Counted from the stretch's first letter, positions 1 to 11,850 are shown. The stretch: 64,000 nt of DNA from Gluconacetobacter liquefaciens (GCF_003350405.1 NZ_QQAW01000003.1:62001-126000), one strand, 5' to 3'. Notes: a model not told the origin generated them from the sequence alone. Numbers and translations: made by a program.

Positions 1-1
1 C

Positions 2-2185
<2,184 letters not shown>

Positions 2186-2212
2186 AGAGAACACGGACGG
2201 GAACAGAGACGG

Positions 2213-3112
2213 ATGATCGAACTGAAGGCGGGAGCAGCGCGGCTAGGCCTGCTTCCTGAACTGGGAGGGGCGGTGACCTTCTGGAAAAGTGGGGAGGTCT
2301 GCGTGCTCGAGGCCGTCAGCGACCCGAATCTGCTGGCACAGAAGGGGCACAGGGTTGCGGCCTATCCGCTGGTGCCGTTCTCCAATCGCGTCGCGGACGG
2401 ACATTTTCGTTTTGACGGGGCGGAATATCGGATGAAACCGAATTTTGCCGGCGAGCCGCATGTCATCCACGGCAATGCCTGGCAGCATCCGTGGGAACTC
2501 GCGCTGCTGGCCGACGACAGCGCCACGCTGCAACTGGAATGGCATCCGCCCTATGACCGCCCCATGGATGAGTGGCCGTTCGCTTACCGGGCGCAGATCC
2601 GTTTCGACCTGCGTGAGGAGAGCCTGGCGGTGGGGATGGTGATCGAGAATATCGACCAGCGGCCGCAGCCGGTCGGGTTGGGGCTTCATCCTTATTTCCC
2701 CCGGCGGGGCGGGGTGAAGGTGGGATTTTCGGCTGATACGGTTTGGACGAATGACGAGCGTCATCTGCCGGCGCTGCGCGTGCCGGCCACGGGGGAATGG
2801 TCGTTCGAGCATATGCGGGCCATCACGGACCAGGCGATCGACAATTGCTATGCAGGGTGGGACGGTGCGGCCTTCCTGCGCTGGCCCGATGACGGGCTGG
2901 CGCTGACCATTACGGCTAGTCCGACTTTTCGGCATCTGGTGCTGTTCACGCCGCCGGACAGGAATCCGGACAGGAATTTCGTCGCGATCGAGCCGGTGAG
3001 CAATATGAACGATGCGTTGAATCATGCCGGCGTGATGGACCGGGGGATCACGATCCTGGCGCCGGGGGAGCGGCTGGAAGGGCACATCCATTTTGCACTG
3101 ACCGCCTGCTGA
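2213..3112 (+). CDS. aldose 1-epimerase family protein
   Basis: Galactose-mutarotase-fold protein, probably interconverting sugar anomers in the cytoplasm. Family marks are the N-terminal YPLVPFSNRV stretch, HVIHGNAW carrying the first active-site His, GLGLHPYFPR carrying the second conserved His, and EPVSNMNDALNH near the C-terminus. The 299 residues fit the family. It starts 27 bases after the uvrB stop and greB follows 6 bases after its end, so it is probably co-transcribed. The actual substrate cannot be read from sequence. Confidence 0.88.
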   Translation: MIELKAGAARLGLLPELGGAVTFWKSGEVCVLEAVSDPNLLAQKGHRVAAYPLVPFSNRVADGHFRFDGAEYRMKPNFAGEPHVIHGNAWQHPWELALLADDSATLQLEWHPPYDRPMDEWPFAYRAQIRFDLREESLAVGMVIENIDQRPQPVGLGLHPYFPRRGGVKVGFSADTVWTNDERHLPALRVPATGEWSFEHMRAITDQAIDNCYAGWDGAAFLRWPDDGLALTITASPTFRHLVLFTPPDRNPDRNFVAIEPVSNMNDALNHAGVMDRGITILAPGERLEGHIHFALTAC

Positions 3113-3118
3113 GGCACT

Positions 3119-3676
3119 ATGCGGCCTATGACGCATAATGATGACGACGATGACGAGGCGCGGCCGCGTGCCATAGACGGGGTCTCGCGCTATATCACTC
3201 CGGTCGGCATGGCGACGACGCGGCGGGAACTGAGTGCCCTGCTGTATGAAGAGCGGCCGCGTATCGTGGAGATCGTGTCGTGGGCCGCCGGCAATGGCGA
3301 CCGTTCGGAAAATGGCGACTACCTGTATGGTAAAAGGCGCCTGCGCGAGATCGATCGGCGGGTGCGCTTCCTGACGCGTCGGATCGAAAAGGCGATTGTG
3401 GTCGATCCGGCTGCGCAAACCCAACGGAATCGGGTCTTCTTCGGGGCGACCGTGACCTATGTGACGGAAGAGGATCTGGAGCGTACGGTCGTGATCGTGG
3501 GGGTGGACGAGGCCGATCTGGCGGTAGGGCAGGTCAGCCTGGCATCGCCGATCGCGCGAGCGTTGCTGGGCGGTCGGGTGGGGGACGAAGTGCGGGTGAT
3601 GACGCCGGCGGGAGCCGAGTTGATCGAGATCCTGGCCATTTCCTATCCCGATCCTGTCGGGATGGATGCGCTATGA
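3119..3676 (+). CDS. greB: transcription elongation factor GreB
   Basis: Rescues backtracked RNA polymerase by stimulating cleavage of the 3' end of the transcript. The coiled-coil part carries the GreB-type signature GDRSENGDYLYGKRRLREID with the tip acidic residues, followed by the FKBP-like C-terminal domain (VFFGATVTYV, ARALLGGRVGDEV). The WAAGNGDRSEN form and the RRVRFL stretch place it with GreB rather than GreA. It has an acidic N-terminal extension containing five Asp in a row. ATG at 3119 is used; a second in-frame ATG lies at 3128. The gap to the epimerase gene is 6 bases. Confidence 0.93.
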   Translation: MRPMTHNDDDDDEARPRAIDGVSRYITPVGMATTRRELSALLYEERPRIVEIVSWAAGNGDRSENGDYLYGKRRLREIDRRVRFLTRRIEKAIVVDPAAQTQRNRVFFGATVTYVTEEDLERTVVIVGVDEADLAVGQVSLASPIARALLGGRVGDEVRVMTPAGAELIEILAISYPDPVGMDAL

Positions 3677-3767
3677 GGTTTTTCGCGGGCGAGAACTCGA
3701 CTAAGAAGCAGGGGCTGGTGACAGATCGTGTCATCAAGGTATCGGATTGTGCCTGGAGGTCGCGTTC

Positions 3768-4763
3768 ATGTCCCGCTCGCTGAAGGTTGCCGTGCAGATG
3801 GACCCCCTGTCGGGGATAGACATCAATGGCGATTCGACTTTTGCCCTGATGCTGGAAGCTCAGGCGCGGGGGTACGATCTGTTCGTCTATCAGGTGCCGG
3901 GGTTGAGCCTGCGCGAGGGGCGTGTGGCCGGCGGCGCGCGAGCCGAGCGGTTGACGGCGCGGGCACGTCCGGCGCGGGTTCGGCGGGTCGCGGGTGATCA
4001 TGCCGAACTGGGTGAGGAGCAGGTGATCGACCTCGCCGCGATGGATGTGATCCTGATGCGGCAGGACCCCCCCTTTGACATGGCCTATATCAGCGCCACC
4101 CACATGCTGGAGCATGTGCATGGCGTCGGGCCGGGCAAGGCGCTGGTGGTCAATGACCCGGAATGGGTGCGCAATGCGCCCGAGAAGCTGCTGGTTACCC
4201 ATTTCCCCGACCTGATGCCACCGACCCTGGTGACATGGGATGTGCTGGCAATCCGAGCGTTTCGCGCCAAATGGCGCGATATCATCGTCAAACCGCTGTT
4301 CGGCAATGGCGGGGCGGGGGTGTTCCGCATCCGCGAGGATGACGAGAACCTCAATTCTCTGCTGGAGATGCATTTCGCGCGCTCGCGCGAGCCGCTGATG
4401 ATCCAGCGTTACGAACCGGCGGTGCGTCGGGGGGACAAGCGGATCATCCTGGCTGACGGTGCGCCGATCGGTGCGATCAACCGTGTGCCGGCGCAGGGCG
4501 AGGCGCGGTCTAACATGCATGTGGGCGGCAAGGCCGTGAAGGTCGAACTGAGCCCCCGGGACCGCGAGATCTGCGAGGCGATCGGGCCGATGCTGCGCGA
4601 GAAGGGCCTGATCTTCGTGGGAATAGACGTGATCGGCGATTGGCTGACGGAGATCAATGTCACGTCGCCCACGGGGTTGCAGGAAATCGATCGTTTCGAT
4701 GGCATCAATTCCGCCGGGTTGATCTGGGACTGCATTCTGCGACGGCTCGACGGTGGCGAATAA
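3768..4763 (+). CDS. gshB: glutathione synthetase
   Basis: ATP-grasp ligase joining glycine to gamma-glutamylcysteine, the last step of glutathione synthesis. Diagnostic stretches are [41 protein letters not shown], the ATP-binding [13 protein letters not shown] and the metal/ATP site [14 protein letters not shown]. The start is ATG 3768, which follows a CTGGAGGT ribosome site at 3753-3760. An in-frame TTG at 3747 has no comparable site. It is 331 residues, normal for bacterial GshB. The window also carries a glutathione peroxidase at 42500-42985, a possible user of the product. Confidence 0.95.
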   Translation: MSRSLKVAVQMDPLSGIDINGDSTFALMLEAQARGYDLFVYQVPGLSLREGRVAGGARAERLTARARPARVRRVAGDHAELGEEQVIDLAAMDVILMRQDPPFDMAYISATHMLEHVHGVGPGKALVVNDPEWVRNAPEKLLVTHFPDLMPPTLVTWDVLAIRAFRAKWRDIIVKPLFGNGGAGVFRIREDDENLNSLLEMHFARSREPLMIQRYEPAVRRGDKRIILADGAPIGAINRVPAQGEARSNMHVGGKAVKVELSPRDREICEAIGPMLREKGLIFVGIDVIGDWLTEINVTSPTGLQEIDRFDGINSAGLIWDCILRRLDGGE

Positions 4764-4877
4764 CGGGCGCCGGGACGGCGGACGAGGAAAAGGAATGGGT
4801 GATTTGCGCTGTGGCATGGGGCTTTGGTCCGCTATCCCCTTGAAGACAAGCGCCCGGCAGGGCACAGAGGGTTCCCG

Positions 4878-5609
4878 ATGAGCAACGTTCTTCAAGATGC
4901 GCCGGCCGAAGCGGATGCCTCGGCCGGCCTTGCCTGTGCCCCGGCTCCGCGTTCGGCCCTCGATGCTGCGGCCGTCAAGGCCGCCTATCGCCGCTGGGCC
5001 GGTGTTTATGACACGGTATTCGGTGGCGTTTCGGCCTTTGGCCGGAAGCGGGCAGTCGCAGCAGTGAACAGCCTGCCGGGCACGGCGGTGCTGGAGGTCG
5101 GTGTTGGAACTGGCCTGGCCCTGCCGCATTATCGCGCCGACAAACGCATCACCGGAATAGACCTTTCGGGTGACATGCTGGATCGCGCGCGACAGCGGGT
5201 GGCGCGGATGAATCTGCGCAATATCGACGCCCTGTTGGAAATGGATGCCGAGGAGACGCGGTTCGCGGATGCGTCATTCGACATCGCGGTGGCGATGTTC
5301 GTGGCGTCGGTCGTGCCCAATCCCCGTCGCTTGCTGGCGGAATTGAAGCGCGTGGTGCGGCCGGGCGGGCATATCCTGTTCGTCAATCATTTCCTGGCCA
5401 CGGGCGGCGTGCGGCTGGCGGTCGAACGCGGCATGGCGCGGGCATCGCATTCGCTGGGCTGGCATCCGGACTTCGCAATGGAAGCGTTGCTTCCGCCGGA
5501 CGATCTGGCCCGCGCGACCATTCAACCCGTGCCTCCTGCCGGACTGTTCACGCTGGTGACCCTGCCGCGCCTGGGTACCCCGGCCCGGGTGGAGAAGCCC
5601 GCCGCCTGA
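4878..5609 (+). CDS. pmtA: phosphatidylethanolamine N-methyltransferase (Rhodobacter/PmtA type)
   Basis: SAM-dependent methyltransferase that converts phosphatidylethanolamine stepwise to phosphatidylcholine at the inner membrane. It shows AYRRWAGVYDTVFG near the N-terminus, SAM motif I VLEVGVGTGLALPHY, the acidic loop ITGIDLSGDMLDRAR and the motif IV region FDIAVAMFVASVVPNP, the pattern of soluble PmtA. The ATG at 4878 is preceded by AGAGG at 4866-4870. An in-frame GTG upstream at 4824 lacks a site and adds unrelated residues. It is 243 residues. PC synthesis is widespread in acetic acid bacteria, which supports the assignment. Related ubiquinone-type methyltransferases are the main alternative. 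Confidence 0.85.
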   Translation: MSNVLQDAPAEADASAGLACAPAPRSALDAAAVKAAYRRWAGVYDTVFGGVSAFGRKRAVAAVNSLPGTAVLEVGVGTGLALPHYRADKRITGIDLSGDMLDRARQRVARMNLRNIDALLEMDAEETRFADASFDIAVAMFVASVVPNPRRLLAELKRVVRPGGHILFVNHFLATGGVRLAVERGMARASHSLGWHPDFAMEALLPPDDLARATIQPVPPAGLFTLVTLPRLGTPARVEKPAA

Positions 5610-5762
5610 AACGGCCCTGCCATGTCGTCATGACCGGAATGCCGGCCATGCCGCTGGTGGGGGCTGGTGGCTCTCGTCTTGGAGGGCGGGTTTCGGTAAC
5701 ATGATCACGATTTCGAGCACGGTCGCCCCCTGGGCGGCCCATCGGCCCAGGAGAAGTGGCGT

Positions 5763-7097
5763 ATGCCGGCAGAGAGACAGGTCCGGATGAAGGTTGCAAC
5801 CGGCGGTTTCCTGACGCGAAGCGGCGGGCTGAGCGGCCATAAGGCGGTTGGAACGCTTTATCTGGTCATGGCAGTCTTGGCCGGTCTGATCGGGGGCGGT
5901 CTGGCGTTGCCATTGCGCATCGGGGCGGAGGGTACCTCCTGGGGGCGGATGGCGATCGATCATGGTGCGCTGATGGTGCTGTTCTGCGCGCTGCCAGCAC
6001 TGGTCGGTGGGTTCGGCTCCTGGTTTGTGCCGCTGCTGGTGGGCGCGCCCGACCTGGCGTTCCGTCGCCTGAATCTGGCCTCCTGGACCGGTATCGCCGT
6101 CAGTTTCGGGCTGGTTGTAGCCGGAATCTCGACGGCGGCTGCGATGGTGCTGTGGTGTGTGGCGATGCTGGGGCTGGCGATCAATATCGTTGCAACGGCT
6201 TTGAACATGCGCGGCCGTATGGTCGCGCTGGGTGCCATGCCCCTGTTCGTCTGGGCGCAGGTTCTGACGGCGATGATGATGGTGATGGTTCTGCCTGTGC
6301 TGGCGGCGGCGCTGACGCGCGGCCTGCTTGCCGGGACGGGCACCGATATCGTGGCCCGGGCGCTGCGTGCCTTTTCGGGCCCGGAAGCAGGGCTGCTGCT
6401 GCTGCCTGCGGCCGGTGTGATCTGCCAGTTGGTCGAAACCTTCTCCGGTGTGGCGCTGCGATTTCGCGAAGCCGCCCTAGGGGCGATGGTGGTCCTGTCG
6501 GTCGGTGGAGCATCGGTCTGGGTGCATGATGTATTCGCCACCGGGTTGGCGGCGCAGCCTGCGGCGCGGCCGCTGGTCGAGCAGGCCGTCATGGCATTGC
6601 CGATGCTGATACTGCTGGTGGCGTGGGGCAGGACGATTTTGGCCGGGCGGCCGGTCTTCCGCGTGCCGATGCTTTGGGCGGTCGCTTTCATGGCGATGCT
6701 GGTTGCGGCACCGTTTCAGGCGCTGGCGGATGGTGGAGCCGATGCGCATGCGCTGGTGCTGCCAGCCGCGCTGTTTGCCGCATTCGGCGGATTTTACTAC
6801 TGGATCGGCAAGATGGCCGGCGGTGCCTATCCTGAATGGATGGGACGCGTGCATGTGGCGCTGGCCGTCGGTGGCAGCATCACGACTCTGCTGCCGGGTG
6901 GTGTGATGGCGGGTGTGGCGATGCAGGGCCTGTCGATGCTCGTCTTTATTGCCGTGCTGGCCGTGGCGTTGCTGGGATATCGCCGTGTTTCTGGCAATTA
7001 CTGGGGGGCGGGTGCGCGTACCCTGGAATGGACGCTGCCCTCGCCCGCACCGCGTGATTCCTTTGCCGGCTTCATGGTCGGAGGAACCGGGGCATGA
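5763..7097 (+). CDS. degenerate cytochrome c oxidase subunit I-like membrane protein (CtaD/CoxA homologue)
   Basis: Clear haem-copper oxidase subunit I ancestry: HKAVGTLYLVMA (26-37), PALVGGFGSWFVPLLVGAPD (78-97), MPLFVWAQVLTA (159-170), FYYWIGKMAGGAYPEW (344-359) and the C-terminal TLEWTLPSPAP. The catalytic site is gone. The CuB His and cross-linked Tyr motif GHPEVY reads GPEAG (206-210, His deleted, Tyr to Gly), the CuB His pair reads VHDV (254-257), and the haem a3 His position aligns with Asp327. His67 and His329, matching the low-spin haem ligands, remain. It has 444 residues against about 530-560. It cannot be a normal oxidase; haem carriage or an assembly role is inference. AGGAGAA precedes the ATG, and the gene overlaps ctaB by 4 bases. 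Confidence 0.85.
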   Translation: MPAERQVRMKVATGGFLTRSGGLSGHKAVGTLYLVMAVLAGLIGGGLALPLRIGAEGTSWGRMAIDHGALMVLFCALPALVGGFGSWFVPLLVGAPDLAFRRLNLASWTGIAVSFGLVVAGISTAAAMVLWCVAMLGLAINIVATALNMRGRMVALGAMPLFVWAQVLTAMMMVMVLPVLAAALTRGLLAGTGTDIVARALRAFSGPEAGLLLLPAAGVICQLVETFSGVALRFREAALGAMVVLSVGGASVWVHDVFATGLAAQPAARPLVEQAVMALPMLILLVAWGRTILAGRPVFRVPMLWAVAFMAMLVAAPFQALADGGADAHALVLPAALFAAFGGFYYWIGKMAGGAYPEWMGRVHVALAVGGSITTLLPGGVMAGVAMQGLSMLVFIAVLAVALLGYRRVSGNYWGAGARTLEWTLPSPAPRDSFAGFMVGGTGA

Positions 7098-8038
7098 GTA
7101 CTGGCGCCGCCGCATCCGAGGTACCGCGTTTCGACGCGGCGCTGGTCGGGACCGAGGCCCGTGACTGGTTCGCGCTGCTCAAGCCGCGCGTGATTTCGCT
7201 GGTCGTGTTTACCGGTGCGGCCGGCATGGCCATGGCACCGGGCCATCTGAACCCGGTGATCGCCTGTGTTGCCATCCTGTGCATCTGCATGGCGTCGGGC
7301 GCGGCTGGTGCGATCAACATGTGGTACGACCGCGATATCGACGCGATCATGACCCGTACCGCGCGCCGCCCCATTCCCGACGGGCGCATTCGTCAGGACC
7401 AGGCGCTGGGGTTCGGTATCGGCCTGTCGACGGCGTCGGTGTTGCTGATGTGGCTGGCGACGAATGCTCTGGCTGCGTTCATCCTGGCATTTTCGATCTT
7501 CTTCTATGCCGTGATCTACACGATGTGGCTGAAGCGTTCGACGCCTCAGAACATCGTGATCGGCGGGGCAGCCGGCGCGTTTCCGCCCATGATCGGCTGG
7601 GCGGCGGCGACTGGGTCGCTGGATGTGATGCCGATCGTGATGTTTGCGATCGTGTTCCTGTGGACGCCGCCACATTTCTGGTCGCTGTCGCTCTATGCGT
7701 GCAAGGATTACGGCCGGGCGGGTATTCCGATGCTGCCGGTAGTGCGGGGAGCGAGGCATACGCGTTGGCAGATCCTGATCTATACACTGATCCTCTCGGC
7801 GGTGTCGCTGGTGCCGTCGGTGCTGCATCAGGCGGGGTGGCTGTATTCCGCGACTGCGGTTCTGTTGGACGCGGGCTTTGTGGGCTGTGCCATCCGTGTG
7901 CTGCGGGACCGGCAGGATGCAACTGGCGTCAGCCTGACCGGTGATGGTGCTGCCCGGCAGGCTTTCCGCTTCTCGTTGCTGTATCTGTTTCTGCTGTTCT
8001 GTGGCCTGCTGGCCGATCATTTCCTGATCATGGGCTGA
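7094..8038 (+). CDS. ctaB: protoheme IX farnesyltransferase (haem O synthase)
   Basis: Integral membrane UbiA-type prenyltransferase adding the hydroxyethylfarnesyl group to haem B to give haem O, needed by bo3 or aa3 oxidases. The first Asp-rich site NMWYDRDIDAIMTRTARRP and the second loop region YACKDYGRAGIPMLP are present, with about eight to nine hydrophobic segments. The start is the ATG overlapping the upstream stop (ATGA at 7094-7097) with GGAGG at 7080-7084, so translation is coupled to the degenerate subunit I. At 314 residues it appears intact and functional, unlike its partner. In an organism with a bo3 quinol oxidase it would still be required. The name cyoE is equally applicable. 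Confidence 0.95.
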   Translation: MSTGAAASEVPRFDAALVGTEARDWFALLKPRVISLVVFTGAAGMAMAPGHLNPVIACVAILCICMASGAAGAINMWYDRDIDAIMTRTARRPIPDGRIRQDQALGFGIGLSTASVLLMWLATNALAAFILAFSIFFYAVIYTMWLKRSTPQNIVIGGAAGAFPPMIGWAAATGSLDVMPIVMFAIVFLWTPPHFWSLSLYACKDYGRAGIPMLPVVRGARHTRWQILIYTLILSAVSLVPSVLHQAGWLYSATAVLLDAGFVGCAIRVLRDRQDATGVSLTGDGAARQAFRFSLLYLFLLFCGLLADHFLIMG

Positions 8039-8049
8039 GGAGGCCGGTG

Positions 8050-8187
8050 ATGGATCAACCGCTTGTCCTGACCCCCGACCAGACCCGTGAATGCATGCGC
8101 CGTCATCGCGGTCGGGTTCTTGGGGTGGCCTTTACGCTGCTCGGGCTTGCTGCCGTGTTTTATGGTCTGGCCTTGGTGCGCATGTAA
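8050..8187 (+). CDS. 45-residue single-span membrane peptide (CoxF-like position)
   Basis: Short ORF with a strong ribosome site (GAGGAGG at 8037-8043) starting 11 bases after ctaB. The product has a charged N-terminal half with RECMRRHRGR followed by one hydrophobic span (VLGVAFTLLGLAAVFYGLAL) and a short LVRM-type end. In many alphaproteobacteria a small one-span protein (CoxF) follows ctaB inside the cytochrome c oxidase operon. Position, size and topology agree with that, but similarity over 45 residues cannot prove it. Its maintenance beside a broken subunit I adds to the case for a leftover oxidase operon. An in-frame GTG at 8047 is an alternative start. Confidence 0.7.
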   Translation: MDQPLVLTPDQTRECMRRHRGRVLGVAFTLLGLAAVFYGLALVRM

Positions 8188-8207
8188 CGGCCTGCGGTTC
8201 GGGAATC

Positions 8208-9680
8208 TTAAGAGACTGTTTTTCCGGCTGCGTTCAGGGTCATGAAGAGGAACGCAAGTGCGGTCTGATCGTTGGGGAAATGACCGTATGCCCGGGCGGC
8301 CTGCCTGAGCATTGCGTGCATCGCCTTGATGGCGTTTGTGGCGGACAGGAGCATTTGTCCCCACAGGCTGTCAGCAAGCGTAGCGGAGGACATTTTCCCG
8401 GCCGGGAGTGGGTGGCTCTGCAAGGCGACGAAATCCGGTAAATGATGCAGTAGGTCGTCGATCGAGGGATGGATCTGTGCCTGTGGGAAAGCCGCGTGGA
8501 TGGCAGCCGGAAAACCGTCATGTTCATCGACTACGGCCATAAGAATATCTTCCACACCCCGTTGCTTCAGCGCGCCCATGATATGTTGCGCTGCCGATGC
8601 CGGGTTTTCCTGATGTTCGATCCATAGGCCGAGAATATCCACCGTACCGTCGAGACGCATGCCCAGCACAAGATGGACCGGTTTGTCGCGCATGATGCCG
8701 TCGTCACGGATCCTCACTGACAACGTATCGAGGAAGATCACGGGATAGAGTGCACTCAGCCGGCGCCCTTGCCAGGCGGTGGCTGTGTCGAGAAGAGGGG
8801 CCGTTACTCCAGCGGTCGGCTCCGGATGCGGCTCTTCATCTTCCGGCACAGGCTCCCGGATCGTGCGGTTGCCCATGGGAGGGGCATACATTGCGACCAT
8901 CCGTTCATCGATACCGGGTGGATATTGGATCTCCGGAGCGAGTGACTCGGCGGTTTTTTCCGAGAGGTCGCGGGAGAGGTCCGTCACCACGGCATCGGTA
9001 CCGGCCTGTGTGATGCGCGACGTGTCGGCGCGATCGGTATGACGACCGGTCAGGAGATGGGTGCCCGGGTTTTCATCCAGGCCGCTGTCGAGCAGACGTT
9101 CGGCCAGTATCTTTTTCGTTTCGGTCGCACGGATACTGCTCTCTGCCATATTGGGGGGCGTGGAAGCCGTTTGACCCTGATTTGGCGGGTGGACGGTTCT
9201 TTCCGCGCTGGTGGGCGAGGCGGTCTGATCCAGCGCCGACATCAGGGTGCGTTCGTAGGCGCGTTCCCGAAGGGTTGGATTGGACATTTCCTCATCGGTC
9301 GCCATCATGAAGAAAGCTTGGTCCATACCGGCTTGCATGGCCTCGTCGGCGGTTGGGAAGATCTGGCCTGCCGGGACAGGTGGCGTGTCCGGGTCGCTGA
9401 TATGGTCTGCGTCGGCAGGAAATGCGTTCGGCGGGATTGAGGCGCTGGGGAGGAGGGCCGGGCCGTCGGGAGCCTCTGCCGAAAGCAAGGCCAATGCCGC
9501 GATGGCTTCCGGCGACAGGGTGACGGTATCGCCTTCCGTGGAGATCGGAGAATTGTCGGAGCGGTTGCTGACGCCGGACGGAGTGGTGCCGGCTTTGGAG
9601 GTATCGCTCTCTGCTCCTGGAAAGGAGATGGGGACCGACTCCGGTTGTATGGGGGCGATCCTGGTCATCGGGCTTTCCAT
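8208..9680 (-). CDS. chimeric protein: long disordered N-terminus plus IS256-family transposase-derived domain
   Basis: Residues below count from an upstream in-frame TTG (9713). About 195 N-terminal residues are Ser/Thr/Pro/Ala-rich and unrecognised. From about 198 the sequence follows IS256/mutator transposases: IDERMVAMYAPPM, AWQGRRLSALYPVIFLDTL with the first Asp (329), RDKPVHLVLGMRLDGTVDIL, GVEDILMAVVDEHDGFPAAI with the second Asp (396), and ATNAIKAMHAMLRQAARAYG. The catalytic Glu of TTNAIE is Lys (463) and roughly 55 residues before it are missing, so it should not transpose. The frame is open throughout, favouring a retained protein over fresh decay. ATG 9680 is used; ATG 9668 has a GGAAAG site and is also possible. 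Confidence 0.6.
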   Translation of the reverse strand: MESPMTRIAPIQPESVPISFPGAESDTSKAGTTPSGVSNRSDNSPISTEGDTVTLSPEAIAALALLSAEAPDGPALLPSASIPPNAFPADADHISDPDTPPVPAGQIFPTADEAMQAGMDQAFFMMATDEEMSNPTLRERAYERTLMSALDQTASPTSAERTVHPPNQGQTASTPPNMAESSIRATETKKILAERLLDSGLDENPGTHLLTGRHTDRADTSRITQAGTDAVVTDLSRDLSEKTAESLAPEIQYPPGIDERMVAMYAPPMGNRTIREPVPEDEEPHPEPTAGVTAPLLDTATAWQGRRLSALYPVIFLDTLSVRIRDDGIMRDKPVHLVLGMRLDGTVDILGLWIEHQENPASAAQHIMGALKQRGVEDILMAVVDEHDGFPAAIHAAFPQAQIHPSIDDLLHHLPDFVALQSHPLPAGKMSSATLADSLWGQMLLSATNAIKAMHAMLRQAARAYGHFPNDQTALAFLFMTLNAAGKTVS

Positions 9681-9740
9681 TGGCGGATGGTAAGTTGGTA
9701 CGGTCCCCTTCAAGAATTAGCAAATCGTTAAGGGGATGTA

Positions 9741-10394
9741 TTATGTCGTGGTCGTGGCCTGACTTATGGTGCCGTGCCGTATCCGGTAGCGCCTATAGAG
9801 AACCGTCCATAGCGCCAGCCCCCCCATCGTGGTGTAGCCGAGGATCGGGCCGAGCATGAGATATGTGCTGATCGACAGGCTATAGATGAGCGCGACCGAG
9901 ACGACGACGTTTGCCAGCAGGCCGAAGCCCCATACCAGCGTCATGGCCATGATGGTGTGCCGGACGGAGGCGTCGTTTCGGCCCGCGTCGAAATCGGCGA
10001 GGGCCTGACTGGATTGGCGTGCCATTGTGGCCCGTGCCAGCGGGTAGATCAGTGGTTTGCCGATTGCAGCCGAGAGGAGAAAAGCGAGGCCGATCAGAAA
10101 AGTCACCGCCTGTTCGCGAAGTTCGAGAAGTCGTGCCGATCCGCTGCCGATGAATGCGAGCAGGGAGAGCGCGATGCCGGCCAAGGCAATGAGGGAAAGC
10201 GCATCGATCCGTCTTCTGACCAGAAAGCCGCCGATGCTCCACGCCAACGGTGGTATCGACGAAGCCATGAGTGCGTCCACATCGCCCCGGACTGCCTGCA
10301 TCTGGTTATAGATCAGCATGGGAGCGGCGAAATTCACCGCCATGTCGACCACGAAAAGCGCAAGGCTGGGGCCGCGACGGCGCAGGGTGTTCAT
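9741..10394 (-). CDS. multispan membrane protein, VC0807-like
   Basis: 217 residues with five or six hydrophobic segments, including [20 protein letters not shown] and [20 protein letters not shown]. The pattern resembles the uncharacterised VC0807 family of small inner-membrane proteins; no catalytic residues are evident. The ATG overlaps the stop of the upstream carotenoid oxygenase gene (ATGA, 10391-10394), so the two are translationally coupled and may act on the same substrate or stress. Function is unknown. Family assignment rests on general pattern only. Confidence 0.7.
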   Translation of the reverse strand: MNTLRRRGPSLALFVVDMAVNFAAPMLIYNQMQAVRGDVDALMASSIPPLAWSIGGFLVRRRIDALSLIALAGIALSLLAFIGSGSARLLELREQAVTFLIGLAFLLSAAIGKPLIYPLARATMARQSSQALADFDAGRNDASVRHTIMAMTLVWGFGLLANVVVSVALIYSLSISTYLMLGPILGYTTMGGLALWTVLYRRYRIRHGTISQATTTT

Positions 10395-11833
10395 CGTGTT
10401 TCATTCCTGATCCAGTTGCCGTGGAAGCCGGGCGGTATGCGGTGGGGCAGATGGATGGTGGCGACGGGCGGTTCCTGAAACCGGCGGGCATCGAGGATGA
10501 CGAGGTCGGTCGTTTCTGTTGCCATGTCGATGACGAAGCCGATCAGCCAGCCATGACCTTCGGGACTGTCCGCAGTCTCGGGCACGAAGACGAATTCGCC
10601 GGGATGGCGGTTGGTGCCGAAATCGTGGATCTGCCGTTCGCCCGTTGTGAGGTCGTGCGCGTAGAGCGCCGTCGCGCCGAGGAAGCGGCTGGCTGGATCG
10701 GCCGGCAGGGCGAGGCTCCAGACATGCCGATAGGGCTGGCCGAAGAAACGTTCGTCCGGACGGGGGAATTCCTGCGGAGCGGCGTCGAGCGTGCGGATTG
10801 TGACCGTGCGGCTGGCGGGGGCGATGGTCCAGCGCTCCAGCCCGCGCGAGCGTGCATCCGGTCCCTGCGCATCGTCTCCGAACATCGTATCATACACACA
10901 TAGATCCAGGATTACCTGTCCGTCTTCCGTGTCATGGGCGTTGGCGACGTGGAAGGCATACCCCGGTGTCACCGGGCACCAGATGATGTCTTCCTGCCTG
11001 CCATGGCGCGGCATCAGCCCGACCCGCGCGGCGTGTCCCGGGTTCCAGCGATAGGGGAAACCGTGGCCCGAGATGAGGGCCTTCATCGAAAAAGTGACGG
11101 GAAGATCGAGGATAATCACGAAGCGATCGGTGATTGCGCAATCATGGATCATCGGGCCGTGCTTCACCGCGACAGGTTCCTCGCGGATCACCTGCCCGGT
11201 GGCATCGATGACGACGTGGCGGATGGTGCCCGGCTCGCGACCCTCGTAACAGATCGCGTGCTGTTCACCGGTTTTCGGATCGCGGTGTGGATGTGCGCTG
11301 AAGGAACCCTGCAGCGTGCCGTCGAAAGGGTTGTAGCGCTGGTCGTCGAGTGTTTCGCCGAGTTCGACCGGGTAACTGCCTGCCTCGACTAGGGCGAAGG
11401 TACGGCCATCGATATCGACGACATTGGTATTCACCGTATCGAAGACGTGGCGTGGGCCCGGCGCAGGAACGACGCCGCGCGCGCTGGCGACGGCGTTCGA
11501 GCGGATCCAGCGGTTGCGATACCAGAGCGCCCGGCCATCGGTGAGCGCCACGCCGTGGACCATGCCGTCGCCAATGAACCAGTGATAGGCAGCCGGGTCG
11601 GGCGCGACCGGATTGGGACCGATACGCAGGTAGCGCCCGTCGAGTCCGGCGGGGATCGTGCCTGTCACGACCAGTTCGGTGAGTGTCCGTTCCTCGGTCA
11701 TGGGCGCGTGTATGCCGGTCAGGAACGGGTTGGCGTGCGTGGGGGCGGGCATGCGTTTGCGGTTGAACGTGGCCAGAGCCTCAACGCCCCTGGTTATTGC
11801 GTCACGGATCAGCGTTTCGATCGGGCTTCCCAT
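10391..11833 (-). CDS. carotenoid oxygenase / RPE65 family dioxygenase
   Basis: Non-haem Fe(II) enzyme of the carotenoid/stilbene cleavage family. The seven-bladed propeller signature begins with [12 protein letters not shown] and [12 protein letters not shown]. The four Fe-binding His are expected in [33 protein letters not shown] and the C-terminal GFHGNW, and all are present. The start is ATG 11833, preceded by GGAGG; a TTG at 11845 would overlap that site. It has 480 residues, normal for the family. It is divergent from a TetR gene and followed by an overlapping membrane protein gene. Stilbenoid, lignin-derived or apocarotenoid substrates are all possible. Confidence 0.92.
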   Translation of the reverse strand: MGSPIETLIRDAITRGVEALATFNRKRMPAPTHANPFLTGIHAPMTEERTLTELVVTGTIPAGLDGRYLRIGPNPVAPDPAAYHWFIGDGMVHGVALTDGRALWYRNRWIRSNAVASARGVVPAPGPRHVFDTVNTNVVDIDGRTFALVEAGSYPVELGETLDDQRYNPFDGTLQGSFSAHPHRDPKTGEQHAICYEGREPGTIRHVVIDATGQVIREEPVAVKHGPMIHDCAITDRFVIILDLPVTFSMKALISGHGFPYRWNPGHAARVGLMPRHGRQEDIIWCPVTPGYAFHVANAHDTEDGQVILDLCVYDTMFGDDAQGPDARSRGLERWTIAPASRTVTIRTLDAAPQEFPRPDERFFGQPYRHVWSLALPADPASRFLGATALYAHDLTTGERQIHDFGTNRHPGEFVFVPETADSPEGHGWLIGFVIDMATETTDLVILDARRFQEPPVATIHLPHRIPPGFHGNWIRNETR

Positions 11834-11850
11834 GGCAGCCTCCAATGTTT

